A DNA stretch of 9,336 nucleotides from Treponema sp. GTDB lineage: Bacteria; Spirochaetota; Spirochaetia; Treponematales; Breznakiellaceae. The stretch is from contig JAIRXT010000141.1 of assembly GCA_031268125.1 (NCBI GenBank), positions 1-9,336 of the forward strand, given 5' to 3'. A program made the translations under genes and the position numbers. Shown piece after piece: positions 5,432 through 9,336 of this stretch. Positions within the stretch are counted from its first letter, which is position 1, and each line of letters begins with the position of its first letter. Under the pieces are notes generated by a model, which had not been told where the DNA came from, did not search any database, and worked only from the letters and a program-made list of their open reading frames with translations.

Positions 5432-6598
5432 CTATTGTCCGGCCTTTTCTTTGAACACGTCCACAGGCGATCCCCGTTCAGGGGCGCCGCTGGAAAGGCC
5501 CGGTACCAGGGTGGCGGGAAAGACGGTATCCCCCATCATGGAAACCGGCAGGCCCTCCGCCTGCCCGGAGATCATCGCGTCCAGGGTTTCAACCGCCCTC
5601 CTGCCGATGCTTTCTTCATCCTGGCGGAGATGAGTAAACTGGGATTTTCCGGTTATGGAAGGGGAAGAATCGAAGGTCAGGATGGAAAGATCCCCGGGGA
5701 CCCGGCGGCCCAACTGCTCCGCCGCGGCGTTGATGATAAGCGCCATGTTGTATTCCGCGGTGAAGGCGGCGCTTATCTCCGGGTACGTCAAAAGATGGTT
5801 TTTAACACATTCTATGTCCTGCATTACATGTTCCCGGTCAGAAAAAGGGTAGGTCCACGAACTGATCAGGTTGGTGCAGAAAAATTGTTCGTTGATGGGG
5901 ATGCTGTTTCCGGCATAGGCGTCGATAAAGCCGTGGCGCCGGTCCTCGACGGTGGAGGTGTTTTTGATGGGGCCGGAGTAGAAACCTATGCTCCTGTGGC
6001 CAAGATTCAGCAGGTATTCGGCGCCCGTGCGGGCCGCGGCAATGTTGTCCGTTGAAAAAGAAGGGGCCGAAAGCCCCCGCATCTTCCGGTCCACAAAGGC
6101 CAGGGGCTTTTTCCCCAGAATCAGCTTGAGAATTTCCTCGTTGTAGTATTCGCCGTGAATCGGAAGTACCAAAAGGCCGTCCACGCCCAGAGCCGTTAAC
6201 GAGGTGATGGCCTTGGCCTCCTCGGCAACGGAATCCATGCTGCGCTTCAAAACAAGGCAGTATCCCCGCTCCCGGCATACGTCTTCAATGGTGAAAAGCA
6301 GCCGGGTGCCAAAATTATCGCTGAAATCCGATATGACAAAGCCGATGGACCGGGAACTGCGGGGCAAATTCCTGGCTTCCTGCTTTTTCGCCACAAACGA
6401 TCCCCTGCCGGGGAAGCGGGTAATATACCCCTGTTCGGTCAGCAGTTCCAGCGCCCGCTTGCTGGTAATGCGGCTTACCGCGAATTGTTCGCAGAGTTCT
6501 TTTTCGGAGGGAATTTTGTCTCCCGGCAGCAGTTTCCCGGATTCGATTTCTTCATGAAGAAAGTCATAAATGTGTTTGTAGAACGGCTGATCTTCCAT
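5432..6598 (-). CDS. GntR-type wHTH / LacI-type sensor repressor (AraR-like)
   Basis: A 388-residue transcription regulator with a GntR winged helix (about 5-70: LPGDKIPSEKEL at 24-35, VSRITSKRALELL at 41-53, wing ending GRGSFVA) joined to a LacI/GalR periplasmic-binding-like sensor (about 84-370, with IGFVIS, VDGLLVLP, LGHRSIGFYSG and ISAAFTAEYNMA blocks). Arabinose repressor AraR of Bacillus has the same architecture, so a sugar effector is likely. I chose the ATG at 6598, which gives a standard GntR N-terminus. An ATG at 6652 is in frame, but the added residues span the best -10 box and have no ribosome site. The ribosome site before 6598 is weak (AGG). It is divergent from a sugar ABC import operon and probably controls it. 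The product could equally be an activator or control other loci. Confidence 0.9.
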   Translation of the reverse strand: MEDQPFYKHIYDFLHEEIESGKLLPGDKIPSEKELCEQFAVSRITSKRALELLTEQGYITRFPGRGSFVAKKQEARNLPRSSRSIGFVISDFSDNFGTRLLFTIEDVCRERGYCLVLKRSMDSVAEEAKAITSLTALGVDGLLVLPIHGEYYNEEILKLILGKKPLAFVDRKMRGLSAPSFSTDNIAAARTGAEYLLNLGHRSIGFYSGPIKNTSTVEDRRHGFIDAYAGNSIPINEQFFCTNLISSWTYPFSDREHVMQDIECVKNHLLTYPEISAAFTAEYNMALIINAAAEQLGRRVPGDLSILTFDSSPSITGKSQFTHLRQDEESIGRRAVETLDAMISGQAEGLPVSMMGDTVFPATLVPGLSSGAPERGSPVDVFKEKAGQ

Positions 6599-6641
6599 GC
6601 GCTTACCTGTTTTGTTCAAATATGGATATAAATAATATAAC

Positions 6642-6671
6642 ATTATATACATAAGACGGCAAGGCCGTTAA
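6642..6671 (-). promoter_or_regulatory. Promoter of the GntR/LacI regulator
   Basis: On the minus strand TTAACG (6671-6666) is followed after 18 nt by a perfect TATAAT (6647-6642). The start point would fall near 6635, giving a leader of about 37 nt to the ATG at 6598. A 5-bp hairpin (6656-6660 with 6664-6668) lies in the spacer and -35 region. The -10 box is strong and the -35 box is weak. Confidence 0.55.
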
Positions 6672-6694
6672 AAACAAAAAAATAAATTTTTTTG

Positions 6695-6724
6695 TTGACA
6701 GATCCCTCCGGAGAATGATATGCT
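6695..6724 (+). promoter_or_regulatory. Promoter of the sugar ABC import operon
   Basis: A perfect -35 TTGACA (6695-6700) is followed after 18 nt by TATGCT (6719-6724). Upstream, 6670-6694 is almost pure A and T with runs of seven A and seven T, which could work as an UP element or bent DNA. The start point would be near 6731, leaving a leader of about 100 nt. Confidence 0.65.
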
Positions 6725-6765
6725 ATAACTATAGATTGTCATATCATACAGCATATCATGATATG
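6715..6765. promoter_or_regulatory. Operator array: four CATATCAT/ATGATATG elements
   Basis: The 8-mer occurs as ATGATATG (6715-6722), CATATCAT (6740-6747), CATATCAT (6752-6759) and ATGATATG (6758-6765). The last two overlap to give a perfect 14-bp palindrome at 6752-6765. The first lies on the -10 box and the others just past the start point, an arrangement that suits repression. The divergent GntR/LacI-type regulator is the obvious candidate binder (inference). A looser copy, TGATATAC, lies at 6803-6810. Confidence 0.65.
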
Positions 6766-6834
6766 ATGATTATGTTATTTTAGATGTGCCGAACAGGATT
6801 TGTGATATACCTTAACGGATGGAGGTAATGAGCG

Positions 6835-7776
6835 ATGAAACCGGTTCCAAAGATTAACCGTCGTGTCCTGGTCAGTGTTAAGAATAACACGCAGCTCTAC
6901 CTGATGGCCTTGCCGGCCGCCGCGTTGTTCTTCTGTTTTTCGTATATGCCGCTGGTGGGGCTTATTATCGCATTCAAGCGGTATACCTTTGACGGCGGCA
7001 TTTTCGGCAGCGCCTGGGCGGATCCCTGGTACCGGAACTTTCAGATCCTGTTCAATAATCCCGATGCCTTCAGGGCCATGATGAATACCCTGTTCCTGAA
7101 CGCCCTTTTCATCGGCGTTGGAACCGCCTTTGCCTTGATTCTGTCCCTGTGTTTTAACGAGATAAGAAGTCCGGTCTACAAGAAGATCACCCAGTCAATC
7201 ACGTTTTTGCCCTTTTTCATTTCGACCGTTGTCGTGGGGGTTCTCGTCTCCGGCGTCCTGGCCTATGAAACAGGTTCGCTGAACGGTTTTCTGTCTTCCA
7301 TCGGCCGCCAAAAGATCAATTTCTATATGCAGCCCTCCTACTGGCCGGCGATCATGCTGATTGTCAATATCTGGAAAGGGGCGGGCTACAGTTCCATTGT
7401 GTATCTGGCGGCTATCAGCGGCATCGACGGCGCGTATTACGAAGCCGCCGAAATAGACGGGGCCAGTCATTTCCAGCAGATATGGTACGTTACCCTGCCG
7501 CTCCTGCGGCCCACGGTGATTATCCTGACCATCATGGCGGTGGGAAAGATCATGAACGCCGATTTCGGCCTTTTCTTCAACGTTACCCGGGATATTCCGA
7601 CCCTGTACCCTACGGTGGATGTGATCGATACGTACATATACCGCGCCCTGAGAAAGCTGGGGGACGTGGGCATATCATCGGCAACCGGTTTCTTCCAGTC
7701 TGTCGTCTCCTTTATCCTGGTTCTTACCAGTAACAGGATTGCGGAAAAAATCGAGGAAGGCTCGGCCTTGTTTTAG
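6835..7776 (+). CDS. Carbohydrate ABC importer permease 1 (LplB/YteP type)
   Basis: A 313-residue inner-membrane permease of the binding-protein-dependent sugar transporter family (CUT1 type). About six hydrophobic segments are visible (near 20-46, 82-106, 118-144, 168-190, 224-245, 283-303). The cytoplasmic EAA loop that docks the ATPase is clear: EAAEIDGA at 203-210, then TLP at 220-222. The ATG at 6835 has GGAGGT 8 nt upstream; an ATG at 6828 is in another frame. It is the first gene of the import operon and ends 9 nt before the next permease. Relatives carry complex sugars or oligosaccharides, such as pectin fragments, but the substrate here cannot be read from the sequence. Its promoter carries the operator array. 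Confidence 0.93.
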   Translation: MKPVPKINRRVLVSVKNNTQLYLMALPAAALFFCFSYMPLVGLIIAFKRYTFDGGIFGSAWADPWYRNFQILFNNPDAFRAMMNTLFLNALFIGVGTAFALILSLCFNEIRSPVYKKITQSITFLPFFISTVVVGVLVSGVLAYETGSLNGFLSSIGRQKINFYMQPSYWPAIMLIVNIWKGAGYSSIVYLAAISGIDGAYYEAAEIDGASHFQQIWYVTLPLLRPTVIILTIMAVGKIMNADFGLFFNVTRDIPTLYPTVDVIDTYIYRALRKLGDVGISSATGFFQSVVSFILVLTSNRIAEKIEEGSALF

Positions 7777-7785
7777 GAGTTAATG

Positions 7786-8667
7786 ATGAATAAGAGAATG
7801 TCCGCCGGTTATGCTTTGGTTATTTTTTTCGTGGGCCTGTTTTCCGTCGTCTGCCTATACCCCTTTCTGCTGGTAATAAGCGGTTCGTTTACGACACGGG
7901 CCGCCGCCACTACCTACGGTTTTACCCTGATTCCCCGGGAATTTACCGTTGAGCCCTACCGGGTGCTTTTCAGCAACTCGAAGGCTATTGTTGACGGATA
8001 CCGGGTTACGGTGTTGGTAACGATTACCGGTACGGTGCTTTCCCTTGTTATTAACAGTATGATGGCCTTTGTGTTGTCCCGGCAGAATCTTGTCGGGAAG
8101 AAATTCATCAACATATACGTGTTGATCACCATGCTGTTCTCCGGCGGCATGGTCCCCTGGTACATTGTCTGTACCCGCTACCTCCACCTGAAGGATACCT
8201 ATCTTGCCCTGGTGGTACCCATGCTGGTCAGCGCCTGGAATATTTTCCTTATCCGTAATTATTTCAAAGCCATGCCCAACGAATTGTACGAGTCGGCCAA
8301 GATCGACGGGGCCCGGGATTTTCTGATTTACCGGCGAATCTACATGCCCCTGGCCAAGCCTGTTTTGGCGACGGTGCTTCTTTTTACGGCCCTGGGGTAC
8401 TGGAACGACTGGTGGCTGGGCCTCATGCTTATCGACAAACAGGAGATGCAGCCCCTGCAGATGCTGCTGCGGGCCATCATCGCCAATATCCAGTTTTTAC
8501 AGACGATGGATTCTTCGCCGATGATGCAGCAGATGATGGCAAATATCCCCGGGGACGGCGTCCGTATGGCGCTGGTCATCATCACTACCGGCCCGATCAT
8601 CCTGCTCTACCCCTTTGTACAGCGCTACTTTGTTAAGGGCATCATGCTGGGTTCGGTAAAAGGTTAG
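7786..8667 (+). CDS. Carbohydrate ABC importer permease 2 (LplC/YtcP type)
   Basis: A 293-residue permease that would pair with the one upstream to form the membrane channel. Hydrophobic segments lie near 9-33, 72-98, 107-130, 137-158, 193-215 and 259-278. The EAA loop reads ESAKIDGA (169-176), followed by MPL (187-189). The GYWNDWW stretch and the C-terminal end FVKGIMLGSVKG are typical of the LplC/YtcP group. AGGAG at 7775-7779 overlaps the upstream stop. Two ATG codons stand in tandem at 7783 and 7786; I took the second because it has the more usual 6-nt spacing. Either way the genes are tightly linked and probably translationally coupled. Confidence 0.92.
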   Translation: MNKRMSAGYALVIFFVGLFSVVCLYPFLLVISGSFTTRAAATTYGFTLIPREFTVEPYRVLFSNSKAIVDGYRVTVLVTITGTVLSLVINSMMAFVLSRQNLVGKKFINIYVLITMLFSGGMVPWYIVCTRYLHLKDTYLALVVPMLVSAWNIFLIRNYFKAMPNELYESAKIDGARDFLIYRRIYMPLAKPVLATVLLFTALGYWNDWWLGLMLIDKQEMQPLQMLLRAIIANIQFLQTMDSSPMMQQMMANIPGDGVRMALVIITTGPIILLYPFVQRYFVKGIMLGSVKG

Positions 8668-8670
8668 AGA

Positions 8671-8690
8671 TTTACGCCGTATGGCGTGAA
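8671..8690 (+). other. Stem-loop between permease and binding-protein genes
   Basis: TTTACGCC (8671-8678) and GGCGTGAA (8683-8690) form an 8-bp stem, including one G-T (G-U in RNA) pair, with a GTAT loop. No T-tract follows, so it is not a standard terminator. It lies 10 nt before the AGGAGG of the binding-protein gene, so it may stabilise that part of the message or tune its translation (inference). Confidence 0.45.
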
Positions 8691-8711
8691 ATTTAGTTTC
8701 AGGAGGAAGGT

Positions 8712-9336
8712 ATGAAAAAGGGTCTTTCTGTTCTGCTGGTTTTGTTTCTGGCAGGGGCTTCGGTGTTTGCCGGCGGCCGGCAAAGCCAGACTACCACCAG
8801 CTCCGGAGGTCTTGCACCGGTAACCTTGTCGTTCATTTTCTACGACAGCAAGAAAAGCGCTACCGACGAGGTGTGGAATGCCATCGCCGAAGAGTTCAAG
8901 GATCAGCTCAACGCGAAATTCGACGTGTCGTTTATCGCGGGTTCCGACTATATCGACAAGATGCTGGTAAAATTCAGCGCCGGCGATGTGTGGGACCTTA
9001 ACTTTGACGGCGACTGGCTCCAGTACTACCGGACGGTAGCCATGAACGGCTATATGGCTCTGGACGATCTGCTGCCCCGGTACGCCCCGGATCTGTACCA
9101 GGCTTACCAGAGTTCCGGCGCCATTGAGGCGGCCAAGGTAAACGGCAAGGTGGTGGCCCTTCCCTGGACGAATATTATGACCAACCGGCCCTTCTTCCAG
9201 TGGCGCTCCGATCTTATCAACGCGGATCCCGCCCAGGTAAAGACCGTTGAGGATGTGGAGAGGATTCTGTACCAGCTTAAGCAGCAGTACCCTGACCGCT
9301 ACACCATCGAAAATGCCAACGTGGAAGTCTTTCTTA
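8712..9336 (+). CDS. Sugar ABC importer solute-binding protein (3' truncated by window)
   Basis: The first 208 codons of an extracellular solute-binding protein; no stop is reached before the window ends, and family members are usually 430-550 residues. A strong AGGAGG lies 5 nt before the ATG. The N-terminus is a classic signal peptide: MKKG, a hydrophobic core (5-16) and a likely signal peptidase I site after Ala20 (SVFA then GGRQ). No lipobox Cys is present, so the mature protein is probably free in a periplasm, as in diderm bacteria. A Ser/Thr/Gly-rich stretch (24-33) follows, then the family's first lobe starting VTLSFIFYDSKK. DWLQYYR, ALDDLLPRYAPDLYQA and VNGKVVALPW fit the LplA-like group of family 1 binding proteins. 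It would deliver the sugar to the two permeases just upstream. Its ATPase partner is not in the window. Confidence 0.9.
   Translation, partial: MKKGLSVLLVLFLAGASVFAGGRQSQTTTSSGGLAPVTLSFIFYDSKKSATDEVWNAIAEEFKDQLNAKFDVSFIAGSDYIDKMLVKFSAGDVWDLNFDGDWLQYYRTVAMNGYMALDDLLPRYAPDLYQAYQSSGAIEAAKVNGKVVALPWTNIMTNRPFFQWRSDLINADPAQVKTVEDVERILYQLKQQYPDRYTIENANVEVFL

Noticed and set aside
5255..6055. A 266-codon plus-strand open frame opposite perR and the GntR/LacI regulator
   Set aside because: It crosses two convincing minus-strand genes and the perR promoter, and its translation has no recognisable domain.
6599..6652. N-terminal extension of the GntR/LacI regulator from the ATG at 6652
   Set aside because: It would translate through the perfect TATAAT box and adds residues before the normal GntR N-terminus without any ribosome site.
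6735..6834. A riboswitch in the 100-nt leader of the sugar operon
   Set aside because: Apart from the operator elements I see no conserved riboswitch core or terminator/antiterminator pair; repression by the divergent regulator explains the structure.

Overview
The window looks like chromosomal DNA of an anaerobic, diderm, moderately GC-rich bacterium. The best guess is a spirochaete of the Treponema group, but this is inference from gene content and style, not from a marker gene. Pointers are a reverse-type rubrerythrin with a PerR regulator, a solute-binding protein with a signal-peptidase-I type leader ending FAGG and no lipobox cysteine, and LplB/LplC-type sugar permeases. A clostridial source is less likely but not excluded. 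No rRNA, tRNA, CRISPR array, transposase or phage gene was seen.

Region 1 (1-4270): the 3' end of one ABC half-transporter is followed by two complete ones, all on the plus strand. The second and third overlap by 8 nt and are translationally coupled. All visible ATPase motifs are canonical, and the genes share long exact DNA repeats, so they form a young paralogous family. They resemble export-type ABC proteins with fused membrane and ATPase domains. The cargo cannot be told. The gene cluster ends in a run of three stem-loops, one with a T-tract, that separates it from the converging rubrerythrin gene.

Region 2 (4271-5364, minus strand): perR followed by a reverse rubrerythrin forms a small oxidative-stress operon. 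The perR promoter (TTGACT-17-TATTAT) is overlaid by a PerR-box-like AT-rich palindrome, which implies autorepression by peroxide-sensing PerR. The same DNA can be misread as an N-terminal extension of perR rich in isoleucine.

Region 3 (5432-9336): a GntR-headed, LacI/GalR-bodied repressor (AraR-like architecture) is read on the minus strand. Divergent from it is a carbohydrate ABC import operon: two permeases, then a solute-binding protein cut by the window end. The 236-nt divergent gap holds a promoter for each direction and four copies of an 8-bp element (CATATCAT/ATGATATG) on and just downstream of the import promoter, which is the probable operator of the regulator. No importer ATPase gene is visible; such systems often use a shared ATPase encoded elsewhere.

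Nothing here amounts to an obviously new biological system. The most distinctive items are the triple half-transporter array with exact internal repeats and two separate 15-nt tandem expansions in its middle gene, and the two well-resolved operator regions.
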